Shown here one piece after another: positions 16,488 through 24,783 of a stretch of DNA of 39,539 bases; the first letter of the stretch is position 1, and every line of letters starts with the position of its first letter. Below the pieces are notes generated by a model that saw nothing but the letters and a program-made list of their open reading frames with translations, had not been told where the DNA came from and did not search any database. The DNA is from JASHVB01 sp049522565 (GTDB lineage: Bacteria > Pseudomonadota > Alphaproteobacteria > Acetobacterales > Acetobacteraceae), in assembly GCA_049522565.1 (NCBI GenBank), contig JBEKNT010000012.1:1-39539 (forward strand). Reading direction: 5' to 3'. Both the position numbers and the translations under genes were made by a program.

Positions 16488-16988
16488 TCAGTGCTGGCTG
16501 TTGAGCGACTGTGCCATTTGCAGGTGCTGGCGCAGCATCGGCAGGCTTTTCCGGGCAAAATCCTTTAACGCCGGATCGTGGCCGGACTGCGCCTCGTGCT
16601 GGAACAACGCGATGGTTTGTTCGTGGTCGCGCACCTCGTCGCTGACGAATGCGCTGTCGAACGCGGAACCGGTCAGGCCGGTGAGGCGCTGATCCTGGGA
16701 TTGCCCGGTGGCGCTGGGCTGGGTCGGCAGGGTCAGGTTCTCCTGCTGGGCGATCTGCTGCAATTGGTCGTTGGCCTGGGAATGGTCGGTGACCAGCTTT
16801 TGCCCGAACTGCTTCACCTGTGGCGACGTCGCCCTCTGCGACGCAAGCTGGCCGGCCTGCACCTCGGCCAGACCGCCCTGCGCGGCCGTCATCGCGAAGG
16901 TCTTGTCGGCCTGCGAGGGCGCGGCGAACGCCGCGGTCGCGGTCAGCAACATGCCGGCGGTGGTGAGGGCGAGCGTGGTCCGTTGCAT
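16488..16988 (-). CDS. DUF4142 exported protein
   Basis: A 166-residue protein. An N-terminal signal peptide (TTLALTTAGMLLTATAAFA, predicted cleavage after AFA at about 22) is followed by a helical DUF4142 domain with the characteristic DKTFAMTAAQGGLAEVQAGQLA and VKQFGQKLVTDHSQANDQL segments. DUF4142 proteins are ferritin-like helical proteins of the periplasm with unknown function, abundant in alphaproteobacteria and often stress-related. GGAG lies nine bases before ATG 16988. It is divergent from the SDR gene, sharing a 120-base upstream region, and converges on the phoR-like gene. Confidence 0.92.
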   Translation of the reverse strand: MQRTTLALTTAGMLLTATAAFAAPSQADKTFAMTAAQGGLAEVQAGQLASQRATSPQVKQFGQKLVTDHSQANDQLQQIAQQENLTLPTQPSATGQSQDQRLTGLTGSAFDSAFVSDEVRDHEQTIALFQHEAQSGHDPALKDFARKSLPMLRQHLQMAQSLNSQH

Positions 16989-17108
16989 CAGGGGGAAACT
17001 CCGTGTGATGTGCCGATCAAGCAGCAGCAACGCCGGATGAGGGTGCCAGTTGCGGTCGCGCGGCGCGCGCCGGACAATGCCGGACGACACAACCGAGGGA
17101 GCGTCATC

Positions 17109-17960
17109 ATGGGCAAGTTGACCGGCAAGGTCGCAATCGTCACCGGCGCCAGCCGCGGCATCGGCGAGGCGATCGCCGAACTGTTCGCGGCGGAGGGCGC
17201 CAAGGTGGTCTGCGCCGCCCGCACGCTGAACGAGGGCGACCACCGTATGCTGGAAGGCTCGCTGGCTCGCACCGTGGAGCGCATCCGCGCCGCCGGCGGC
17301 GAAGCGACGCCGGTCACCGCGGACGTCTCGACCGAGCCGGATTGCATCTCGCTGGTGGAACAGGCGCGCGACGCCTATGGGCCGATCGACATCCTGGTGA
17401 ACAACGCGGCGCTGAACTACTACCTGCCGACCGAGACCTATCCAACCAACCGCTGGATCCGTTGCTTCGCGGTGAACGTGCATGGGCCGTTCATGCTGGC
17501 GAAGGAGGTGCTGAAGGACATGATCCCGCGGCGATCCGGCGCGATCGTGAACATCAGTTCCGGCGCGGCGATCGGCCCCGGGCGCGGGCCGTATGCGGAC
17601 AAGACGGTGCGCGGCGGCGTGATGTACGGCGCGACCAAGGCGGCGCTGGAACGGTTCACCCAGGGCCTGGCACAGGAACTCGCGCAGTACGAGGGTATCT
17701 CTGTCGCCGCGGTATCGCCGTCCAAGGTCGTGCCGACGCCGGGGACGGTGCACCACAAGCTGGTCACCGGGATCGACGATCCGAAAGGCGAGCACCCCTC
17801 GTTCATGGCGCGCGCCGCGCTGCTGCTCGCCAGCGAGGGGGCGGCGAAGGTGAACGGGCGCGTCACCTACAGCCAGCAGATCCTCAAGGAATTCGGCTGG
17901 ATCACCGCAGCGGCCGGGCGTGGGGTGGACAGCCCGGGCTCGGGGTATTCGCAGGCGTAA
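17109..17960 (+). CDS. Short-chain dehydrogenase/reductase
   Basis: A 283-residue classical SDR oxidoreductase. The cofactor motif TGASRGIG (residues about 12-20) and NNAA (about 99-102) are present, with the catalytic Ser in NISSGAA and Tyr/Lys in MYGATKAAL. A Rossmann-fold NAD(P)-dependent alcohol or ketone oxidoreductase is certain; the substrate is not. The insert with GPGRGPYADKTVRGG between Ser and Tyr is longer than average. GAGGGA lies before ATG 17109 at a good distance; the frame is open far upstream, antisense to DUF4142, but this is the family start. The 94-bp palindrome follows it. Confidence 0.92.
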   Translation: MGKLTGKVAIVTGASRGIGEAIAELFAAEGAKVVCAARTLNEGDHRMLEGSLARTVERIRAAGGEATPVTADVSTEPDCISLVEQARDAYGPIDILVNNAALNYYLPTETYPTNRWIRCFAVNVHGPFMLAKEVLKDMIPRRSGAIVNISSGAAIGPGRGPYADKTVRGGVMYGATKAALERFTQGLAQELAQYEGISVAAVSPSKVVPTPGTVHHKLVTGIDDPKGEHPSFMARAALLLASEGAAKVNGRVTYSQQILKEFGWITAAAGRGVDSPGSGYSQA

Positions 17961-18015
17961 TAATAACACCTGCCGGCCGGAAATGAGATTGCCGGGCGGC
18001 TCGCACCACCCCTCT

Positions 18016-18109
18016 GTCATTGCGAGGAGCGAAGCGACGCAGCAATCCCCCGCCTGGGGATTGCTCATCATGCGGGGGATTGCTGCGTCGCTTCGCTCCA
18101 CGCAATGAC
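18016..18109. repeat. 94-bp palindrome, GTCATTGCGAG family
   Basis: Arms 18016-18053 and 18072-18109 (38 bases each) differ at one pair, around an 18-base loop. It lies between the convergent SDR and ntrX genes, where it could also end transcription from both sides. A related copy is at 31865-31956. Confidence 0.9.
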
Positions 18110-18130
18110 AGGAGCTTGGTTACGACGGCC

Positions 18131-19528
18131 CTACCCGCCGACCTTCTCGTCCGAATTGACGCCCAACTGCTTCAGCTTGCGGTGCAGTGCGCTGCGCTCC
18201 ATGCCGACGAACTGCGCGGTGCGCGAGATATTGCCGCCGAACCGCATCAGTTGCGCTTGCAGGTACTGCGTCTCGAACAGATCGCGCGCCTCGCGCAGCG
18301 GCAGGCCCATGATGTCCGCCGTCGGATCGATGGTGAGCAATGCCGGCGCACCGGAGCCGATCTCCGGCGGCAGCATGTCGGCGCGGATCGGATCGGCGGG
18401 ACCGCCCGGCGCCATGATCAGCAGCCAGTCCATCAGGTTGCGCAACTGCCGCACGTTGCCGGGCCAATCGTACGCTTGCAGTGCCGCGATGGCATCCGCC
18501 GATAGTTCGCGCGCCGGCATGCCGGAGCTTTCGGCTGACCGTGCCAGGAACAGTTCGGCCAGCAGCGGCACGTCCTCGCGCCGTTCCTTCAATGCCGGCA
18601 CCTTCAACGGCACCACGGCCAGCCGGTAATACAGGTCTTCGCGAAACCGCCCGGCGGCGATCTCGGCGTGCAGGTCCTTGTTGGTGGCGGACAGGACGCG
18701 CACGTCCACCTTGATACGCGCCGAGCCGCCCAGCCGCTCGAACGTCGAATCCTGCAAGGCGCGCACGATCTTGCCCTGGGTTTCCAGCGGCATGTCGGAG
18801 ATCTCGTCCAACAGCAGCGTGCCGCCATGCGCGCGTTCCAGCACGCCGGCGCGGCGCGGATGTGCCACCGGATCCATTCCGGCCTCCAGGCCGAACAACT
18901 CCTCCTCGAACCGGGCCGGGTTCAGCGTCGCACAGTTCAACGCGACGAATGGCCCGTCGGCCCGGCGCGAGCGCGCATGGACCATGCGGGCCACCACCTC
19001 CTTGCCGCTGCCGGCCGGGCCGTAGATGAGCACCCGCGAGCCGGTCGGCGCCACCTTCTCCACCCCGGCGCGCACCAGAGAAATCGCCGCGCTCTCGCCG
19101 GTCAGGCGATTCTCCGGCCCGACGCGCAGCCGCAGTTCGGCGTTCTCGCGCGCCAGCGCCGCGGCCTCCAGTGCACGCCGCACCGACAGCAGCAGGCGAT
19201 CGGACTGGAACGGCTTTTCCATGAAGTCGTAAGCGCCTTGCTGGATCGCGCTCACCGCCATTTCGATCGTGCCATGACCGGAGATCATCACCACCGGCAC
19301 TTGCGGCTCTTCGCTTTGGAACAGTTCCAGCAGGCCCAGCCCATCGAGCCGTGACCCCTGCAGCCACACGTCGAGGATCACCAGCGACGGCCGACGCATG
19401 CGGAACGCCGCGATGGCGCCATCCGAATCGGCGGCGCCACGCGTTTCGTAACCCTCGTCGCACAGGATGCCGTCGATCAGCAGCCTGATGTCGGGTTCGT
19501 CATCGACAATTAGAATATCATGCGCCAT
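18131..19528 (-). CDS. ntrX: Nitrogen-responsive regulator NtrX
   Basis: A 465-residue NtrC-family regulator. The receiver domain (1-120) has phosphoacceptor D53 in VILDVWLQG. The AAA+ domain (about 140-370) has Walker A YGPAGSGKE and Walker B TLLLDEISDM. The sigma54-contacting GAFTGA loop is absent: LFGLEAGMDPVAHPRRAG is found in its place, as usual in NtrX, so it probably does not activate sigma54 in the standard way. A Fis-type helix-turn-helix closes the protein (NISRTAQFVGMERSALHRKL). It is the response partner of NtrY, whose stop codon is 12 bases upstream. It is the last gene of the dusB-ntrBCYX cluster. Confidence 0.95.
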   Translation of the reverse strand: MAHDILIVDDEPDIRLLIDGILCDEGYETRGAADSDGAIAAFRMRRPSLVILDVWLQGSRLDGLGLLELFQSEEPQVPVVMISGHGTIEMAVSAIQQGAYDFMEKPFQSDRLLLSVRRALEAAALARENAELRLRVGPENRLTGESAAISLVRAGVEKVAPTGSRVLIYGPAGSGKEVVARMVHARSRRADGPFVALNCATLNPARFEEELFGLEAGMDPVAHPRRAGVLERAHGGTLLLDEISDMPLETQGKIVRALQDSTFERLGGSARIKVDVRVLSATNKDLHAEIAAGRFREDLYYRLAVVPLKVPALKERREDVPLLAELFLARSAESSGMPARELSADAIAALQAYDWPGNVRQLRNLMDWLLIMAPGGPADPIRADMLPPEIGSGAPALLTIDPTADIMGLPLREARDLFETQYLQAQLMRFGGNISRTAQFVGMERSALHRKLKQLGVNSDEKVGG

Positions 19529-19540
19529 CCGGCACCACTC

Positions 19541-21907
19541 TCAGCAAACAGACTGCCCCGGACCGTCGCCGGGCTTGACCCGGGAGTCCGGGGCCTGGCC
19601 CCAACCGTCCGCGGCCGTGACCCGGGGATCCGGGGCGTGTCCCGAACCATCCGCGGGCCTCACCCGGGGACCCGGGGAAGGCAATGGAATGACCAGAGTG
19701 GCAACCGCGCCCGGAGTCGCGGAAGGGCCGTCGGGACGATCTTCCAACACGAGGCTGCCACCATGGTCCTCCATGATCTTTTTTACGATCGCCAGACCAA
19801 GCCCGGTGCCTTTCGGCTTGTGCGTGACATAAGGTTCGGTGAGGCGGACGCGATCGGCCGGCAGCCCGACGCCGTCGTCGGACACGCTCACGCGTACTTC
19901 ATTGCCATTTTGGCGCACGGCAAGCTCGATAGTGCCGGCGCCGTCGCGCATCGCCACGGCATCGGCGGCGTTCTGCAACAGGTTGGTCAGGGCCTGCCGC
20001 ATCAGCCGGCGGTCGCACGGCACCACCGGACCACGGTCGGGCAGTTCGGTGCGCCAGGTGATCTGCGGCCGGGCGGTCTTCTGCAACACCAGGGCCTCGC
20101 GTGCGATCTGCCCCATATCCTCCGGCTTGATCACCGGCTGCGGCATGCGGGCGAAGGCGGAGAACTCATCGACCATGCGGCCGATATCCCCGACATGGCG
20201 GATGATGGTGTCGGCGCATTGGCGGAACGTGTCGGGATCGGATTGGACCTCCTTGGCGAAGCGGCGCTTCAAACGCTCGGCCGCGAGCTGGATCGGCGTC
20301 AGCGGGTTCTTGATTTCGTGCGCGATGCGGCGCGCCACGTCGGCCCAGGCGGCCTTGCGCTGCGCCGACTGCAACGCGGTGATGTCGTCGAAGGTCAGCA
20401 CGAAGCCGTCGGTGCGCCCGCCCGAAAGATCCGCACCGATCCGCGCCAGCAGGATGCGGCGATGATTCGGCGGGCCGATCTGCACCTCGGCGGTATGCGC
20501 GCGCTCCGGCGTGGCGGCGGCATCGCGTGTCAGCGGGGCGAATTCCGGCACCACCTCGGCCAACGGACGACCGAGTTCCGCCAGCAGATCGCGCTCCAGC
20601 AACTCATCCGCGGCGCGGTTGGGCAGTTCGATGCGGCCCGCGGCATCCAGGCCGATCACCCCGGCGGAGACGCCGGACAGCACGGTTTCGGTGAAGCGGC
20701 GGCGCTCGTCGATCTGGCTGTAGGCGTCCATCAACTCGGTGCGCTGTGCGGCAAGCTGGCCGGTCATGCGGTTGAACGCGCGCGACAGGCCGGCGAGTTC
20801 GTCGCCGGTGGCGATCTCGGCGACGCGCGTTGACAGATCGCCGCCGCGCACGCGTTCCGCGGCGTTGATCAGCGAGCCGATCGGCCGGGCGATCTGGTTG
20901 GCGATGACCAGGCCGATCAAGGCGGCGGCCAGCAACACCAGCAGCGCAACGATGGCGAAGATCCAGGCAAAGGCGATCTGCAGCCACGAACGGTTCTCGT
21001 CCAGCCGATGGTATTCGGCGAAGGCGGCCTCGGTCTCCTGCATGTAGCCAAGAATCTGCGGATCGACCGGACGGCCGATCATCAGCATCAACGGCGGCGT
21101 GGAATCCAGCCGCACCACCGCGCGCACCCGCGTACCGTCGCCGGCATTCAGCACGACGACGTCGCCTTTCAGCGCCTGGTCGGTGTCCGCCTGGGCCGGC
21201 GGCGCAATCCCCATGCCAGCGAACAACCCGGCCGACGCCAGCACCTGGTTGGTGAGCGGGTCGTAGATCACCGCCTCGGTCAGGCCGCGCAATGCGGTCT
21301 GCGTGGCGAGCACGTCGCCGAACGCTCCCGGCGCGCTGGCCAGCAGCATGCCGGCACGATTGAGGTCGTTGGCCATCTCCAGCGCAACGGCGCGGATGTT
21401 GTCGCGATGCTCCTCGAGATAGCCGCGCGAGACCTGCAACGATTTCTGCAACGCCTCGCGCACCGGGTCGTTGAACCAGGTCTGGATGCCGAACTGGAAG
21501 AAGGCGACGGCGAAGCAGGCGACCAGGATGGTGGGCGCGACGGCCACGCCGGAGAACAGCATGACCAGCCGCACGTGCAGCCGCGAGCCGGCGGAGCCGC
21601 GGCGGCGCTCGGCCCAGACGCGGGTGAGTCGTCCCGCCAGCGCCGCGCCGAGCAAGAGCAATACGCAGAGATTGGCGAGCACCAGCCCGACGCGGGTGCC
21701 GGGTTGCACGCCGAGCGGCGTGGCGCCGCGCGCCAGGATCAGGAAAGTCGAGAGACCGACTGCCAATGCGAGGCCGGTGAGCACCAGCGTCGTCGCCTTG
21801 CCCAACAGCATGTCGGCCAGCAATCCGGGCCAGGAACGTTTCTGCGTCGGCACCGGTTCGGGCAGCGGTGCCGGACGCAAAGACTCAGGCGACGGGGTCA
21901 CGTTCAC
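19541..21907 (-). CDS. ntrY: Nitrogen sensor kinase NtrY
   Basis: A membrane kinase of about 788 residues. It has several N-terminal transmembrane helices (within about 28-150), a periplasmic region (about 150-290), another helix near 305-330, HAMP (IARPIGSLINAAERVRGGDLS), PAS, HisKA (ARRIAHEIKNPLTPIQLAAE) and HATPase (NLLQNAADAV, DDGVGL, KGTGLGLAIV). It phosphorylates NtrX in response to nitrogen or redox state. The C-terminus ends in three 14-residue repeats that the kinase core does not need. The start is ambiguous: TTG 21910, GTG 21907 and GTG 21901 are in frame. The GAGAGG Shine-Dalgarno sequence lies in a hairpin, four bases before 21907 and ten before 21901. Confidence 0.94.
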   Translation of the reverse strand: MNVTPSPESLRPAPLPEPVPTQKRSWPGLLADMLLGKATTLVLTGLALAVGLSTFLILARGATPLGVQPGTRVGLVLANLCVLLLLGAALAGRLTRVWAERRRGSAGSRLHVRLVMLFSGVAVAPTILVACFAVAFFQFGIQTWFNDPVREALQKSLQVSRGYLEEHRDNIRAVALEMANDLNRAGMLLASAPGAFGDVLATQTALRGLTEAVIYDPLTNQVLASAGLFAGMGIAPPAQADTDQALKGDVVVLNAGDGTRVRAVVRLDSTPPLMLMIGRPVDPQILGYMQETEAAFAEYHRLDENRSWLQIAFAWIFAIVALLVLLAAALIGLVIANQIARPIGSLINAAERVRGGDLSTRVAEIATGDELAGLSRAFNRMTGQLAAQRTELMDAYSQIDERRRFTETVLSGVSAGVIGLDAAGRIELPNRAADELLERDLLAELGRPLAEVVPEFAPLTRDAAATPERAHTAEVQIGPPNHRRILLARIGADLSGGRTDGFVLTFDDITALQSAQRKAAWADVARRIAHEIKNPLTPIQLAAERLKRRFAKEVQSDPDTFRQCADTIIRHVGDIGRMVDEFSAFARMPQPVIKPEDMGQIAREALVLQKTARPQITWRTELPDRGPVVPCDRRLMRQALTNLLQNAADAVAMRDGAGTIELAVRQNGNEVRVSVSDDGVGLPADRVRLTEPYVTHKPKGTGLGLAIVKKIMEDHGGSLVLEDRPDGPSATPGAVATLVIPLPSPGPRVRPADGSGHAPDPRVTAADGWGQAPDSRVKPGDGPGQSVC
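19550..19675 (-). repeat. Three 42-bp tandem repeats at the ntrY 3' end
   Basis: Units 19550-19591, 19592-19633 and 19634-19675, each encoding a variant of PDSRVKPGDGPGQS. The unit resembles the translated GGGTCAAGCCCGG intergenic repeat common in alphaproteobacteria. Confidence 0.85.
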
Positions 21908-21910
21908 CAA

Positions 21911-21935
21911 ACCTCTCCCGCTGGGCGGGAGAGGT
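21911..21935 (-). promoter_or_regulatory. Hairpin covering the ntrY ribosome binding site
   Basis: A perfect 11-bp stem (21911-21921 with 21925-21935) and a 3-base loop. In the leftward mRNA the 3' arm ends with GAGAGGT immediately before the candidate start codons of ntrY. This element, with a degenerate inverted counterpart at about 22017-22075, fills the whole ntrC-ntrY gap and could form a longer stem of about 60 bases per arm. Confidence 0.75.
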
Positions 21936-22076
21936 CGCCGCGCGCTTGCGCGGCGGGTGAGGGTGCCGCGGGCCCCGCCGAACTTCCTGCGAACCGCAAC
22001 AAAGGTTGGCCATGGGGCGCCGCGGCACCCTCACCCGGCGCTGCGCGCCGACCTCTCCCACTGCGCGGCAGAGGTT

Positions 22077-23528
22077 TCATACCAGGCCTCGCACGACCGG
22101 GATCTCCAGATCGCGGATCTTCTTGCGCAGCGTGTTGCGGTTCAGCCCGAGCATGGAGGCAGCCTTGATCTGATTGCCGCGCGTCGCGGCCAGGGTCAGG
22201 CGGATCAGCGGCCTTTCTACCTCCGCGATCACCCGATCATAGATGTCGGAGGCGCCCATGCCGTCATCGTGAGCAGCAAGGAATTCGCGGATGTGGCGCT
22301 CCACGGCCTTGGCCAGGGTGTCCGGGGTGGTGCTCGGCGCGGCGGCCTGCGCTGGGGGCGGCGTGGCATCCGCCAGTTCCGTGGCGATCGAATCGGCGCC
22401 GATGACTTCCGTCGGACACAGCGCCGCCAGCCGGCGCATCAGGTTCTCCAGTTCGCGCACATTGCCGGGCCAGGTGTGCTGCTTCAGCTTCTCCACCGCC
22501 GCCATGTCGAGCGATTTCACCGGCAGCCCGTCGTCGCGCGCCCGCTCCAGGAAGTGCCGCGCCAGCAGCGGGATATCTTCGGTCCGCTCGCGCAACGCCG
22601 GCAGCCGGATCGGCACGACGTTGAGCCGGTAGAACAGGTCCTCGCGGAAAACGCCCTGGCGGATCGAGTTGCGCAGGTCGCGATGGGTGGCCGCGATGAT
22701 GCGCACATTCGCCTTGATCGGCTGCCGGCCGCCGACCGAGGTGAACTCGCCCTCCTGCAACACCCGCAGCAGACGCGTCTGCGCCTCGGGCGGCATGTCG
22801 CCGATCTCATCCAGGAACAGCGTACCGCCGTTGGCTTGCTCGAAGCGGCCCTGGCTGCGATTGGTGGCGCCGGTGAAGGCACCGCGCTCGTGGCCGAACA
22901 GCTCGCTTTCGATCAGCTCGCGTGGGATCGCCGCCATGTTGATCGCGACGAACGGTCCCGAGCGGCGCTTGCCGTAGTCATGCAGCGCGCGCGCCACCAG
23001 TTCCTTGCCGGTGCCGGACTCGCCGTTGATCATCACCGTGAGGTCGGCGGTGCTGAGCCGGGCGATGGTGCGATAGACCTCCTGCATCGCCGGGCTGCGG
23101 CCGATCAGCGGCATCTGGTCGTCGGCGTCGCGCGGCTCGGTCGGGCTCGGCGTACGCGGCGCGGGGGCCGCCAGAGCGCGGCTGACCACCGCCAGCAGTT
23201 CCTGCAGGTCGAACGGCTTGGGCAGATATTCGAAGGCGCCGCGCTGCGCTGCCTTCACCGCGGTCATCAGCGTCGATTGCGCGCTCATGACCACGACGCG
23301 CAGGTCGGGGCGGATGCGCTTGATGCGCGGGATCAGGTCGAGGCCGTTCTCATCCGGCATCACCACATCGGTGATGACGAGGTCGCCCTCGCCCTCCTCC
23401 ACCCAGCGCCACAGCGTGGCCGCGTTGCCCGTGGAGCGCACCTGGTAGCCGGAGCGACCCAGCGCCTGGGTCAGCACGGTGCGGATCGAGCGATCGTCGT
23501 CCGCCACCAGGACGGTGGGCAGGGTCAT
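22077..23528 (-). CDS. ntrC: Nitrogen regulator NtrC (sigma54-dependent activator)
   Basis: A 483-residue enhancer-binding protein. The receiver domain has phosphoacceptor D54 in VITDVVMPDENG. The AAA+ domain has Walker A NGESGTGKE, the intact sigma54-contact loop GAFTGA and Walker B TLFLDEIGDMP. The C-terminal Fis helix-turn-helix contains NQIKAASMLGLNRNTLRKKI. Phosphorylated by NtrB, it activates glnA, nif and other nitrogen assimilation promoters with RpoN. It is 121 bases downstream of ntrB. ATG 23528 is preceded by AGAGGG, which sits in the 3' arm of the hairpin at 23535-23559. Confidence 0.96.
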   Translation of the reverse strand: MTLPTVLVADDDRSIRTVLTQALGRSGYQVRSTGNAATLWRWVEEGEGDLVITDVVMPDENGLDLIPRIKRIRPDLRVVVMSAQSTLMTAVKAAQRGAFEYLPKPFDLQELLAVVSRALAAPAPRTPSPTEPRDADDQMPLIGRSPAMQEVYRTIARLSTADLTVMINGESGTGKELVARALHDYGKRRSGPFVAINMAAIPRELIESELFGHERGAFTGATNRSQGRFEQANGGTLFLDEIGDMPPEAQTRLLRVLQEGEFTSVGGRQPIKANVRIIAATHRDLRNSIRQGVFREDLFYRLNVVPIRLPALRERTEDIPLLARHFLERARDDGLPVKSLDMAAVEKLKQHTWPGNVRELENLMRRLAALCPTEVIGADSIATELADATPPPAQAAAPSTTPDTLAKAVERHIREFLAAHDDGMGASDIYDRVIAEVERPLIRLTLAATRGNQIKAASMLGLNRNTLRKKIRDLEIPVVRGLV

Positions 23529-23534
23529 AGGATT

Positions 23535-23559
23535 CCCTCTCCCATGAAATGGGAGAGGG
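23535..23559 (-). promoter_or_regulatory. Hairpin covering the ntrC ribosome binding site
   Basis: A perfect 11-bp stem (23535-23545 with 23549-23559) with a 3-base loop. In the leftward mRNA the 3' arm is ATGGGAGAGGG, containing the Shine-Dalgarno sequence, and ATG 23528 follows six bases later. It is the same arrangement as at ntrY and the phoR-like gene. Confidence 0.78.
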
Positions 23560-23649
23560 TTAAGGTGAGGGTGGTGCGTGCGGCACGTAGCACCCTCATC
23601 CTCCGTCGATCCGCTTCGCGGCTCGACCCCGCAAGTGCGGGAGAGGAAA

Positions 23650-24783
23650 TCATGTGTCCCCCTCCTCGTCGGTGACCACCGGCAGGTGCAGGCGGAATTC
23701 CGTACGGCCCGGGCGCGAATCGACTTCGATCAAGCCACCATGGTCCCCGACGATCTTGGCAACCAGCGCCAGTCCCAGCCCGCTGCCGGTGGAACGCGTG
23801 GTCACGAACGGCTCGAACAGATGCGGTCGGATGTCGTCCGGAATGCCCGGGCCATTGTCGCGTACCACAACACACAGCGGCAGATCGACTCGCGCGGTGG
23901 AGCCCGGGACGGCGATGCGCATGCCGTGCTGGAATCCGGTGGTCAACACGATCTCCGGATGCATATTGCCCTCATGGGTGACTGCCTCGGCGGCATTCTT
24001 CACCAGGTTCAACACGACCTGCACAAGCTGGTCTCGGTTGCCCCAGACCGGCGGCAGCGACGGATCATAGGTCTCCTGGAAGTGCACATGTGCGGCGAAG
24101 CCGGACTGCGCAAGCTTGCGCACATGCTCCAGCACACGATGGATGTTGACGGCGCTGCGCTGGATCGGCTTTTCGCCGAACACCTCCATGCGGTCCACCA
24201 GCGCGCGGATACGGTCCGCCTCGTCGCGGATCAGTTCGGCCAGTTCGCGATCGGCGGGCCCCACCGACGCTTCCAGCAACTGCGCTGCGCCGCGAATGCC
24301 CGATAGCGGGTTCTTCACCTCATGCGCCAGGATCGCCGCCATGCCGGACACGCTGCGCGCCGCGCCGCGGAACGCCAGTTGGCGGTCCAGGGCGCGGGCG
24401 GCCGAGGCGTCCTGCATCACCAGCAGCACCGCGCCCGGTTCCTCCGGCAGCGGCGAGCCCTGCACGGTGATGCCTTGCTTGTGCAGCCGCGGGCTTTCCA
24501 GCGTCATGTCGTGGTCGGAGATCGTCGCCTCGGTCTGCCGCACTTGCGCGATCAGCAGGAACAGCGGGCTGTCCGGCGGCACGATGTCGCTCAACCGGAG
24601 CTGTGCCAGCGATGCCACCGAGATGCCGAGGAACTGCTCCGCGGCGAGATTGACATGGCGGAAGCGGTTCTCCGGATCGAGCAGGATGACCGGGACGGGG
24701 AGGGCGCTGAGGATCGCACCGCTATCGGCGGTTCGCTGGCGGCCGGGCAGCAGGCGCGCGGCGCGGGCGACGACCGAGCTCAT
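23650..24783 (-). CDS. ntrB: Nitrogen sensor kinase NtrB (GlnL)
   Basis: A 377-residue soluble kinase without membrane helices. A PAS domain (about 20-125, ALPVPVILLDPENRFRHVN) precedes HisKA with H154 in AILAHEVKNPLSGIRGAAQ. HATPase motifs are LNLVKNAAEAV, DNGPGIP and STGSGLGLALV. NtrB phosphorylates or dephosphorylates NtrC under control of PII. ATG 24783 overlaps the TGA of dusB by four bases (ATGA), which decides the start and shows translational coupling. The open frame continues far upstream, antiparallel to nothing useful, so the longer ORF is ignored. Confidence 0.95.
   Translation of the reverse strand: MSSVVARAARLLPGRQRTADSGAILSALPVPVILLDPENRFRHVNLAAEQFLGISVASLAQLRLSDIVPPDSPLFLLIAQVRQTEATISDHDMTLESPRLHKQGITVQGSPLPEEPGAVLLVMQDASAARALDRQLAFRGAARSVSGMAAILAHEVKNPLSGIRGAAQLLEASVGPADRELAELIRDEADRIRALVDRMEVFGEKPIQRSAVNIHRVLEHVRKLAQSGFAAHVHFQETYDPSLPPVWGNRDQLVQVVLNLVKNAAEAVTHEGNMHPEIVLTTGFQHGMRIAVPGSTARVDLPLCVVVRDNGPGIPDDIRPHLFEPFVTTRSTGSGLGLALVAKIVGDHGGLIEVDSRPGRTEFRLHLPVVTDEEGDT

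Noticed and set aside
18131..19528. NtrX as a broken NtrC because GAFTGA is missing
   Set aside because: Loss of this loop is a normal property of NtrX proteins, so it is not degeneration.
21471..23675. 734-codon plus-strand frame
   Set aside because: Antisense to ntrC and ntrY, both of which have complete domain sets.
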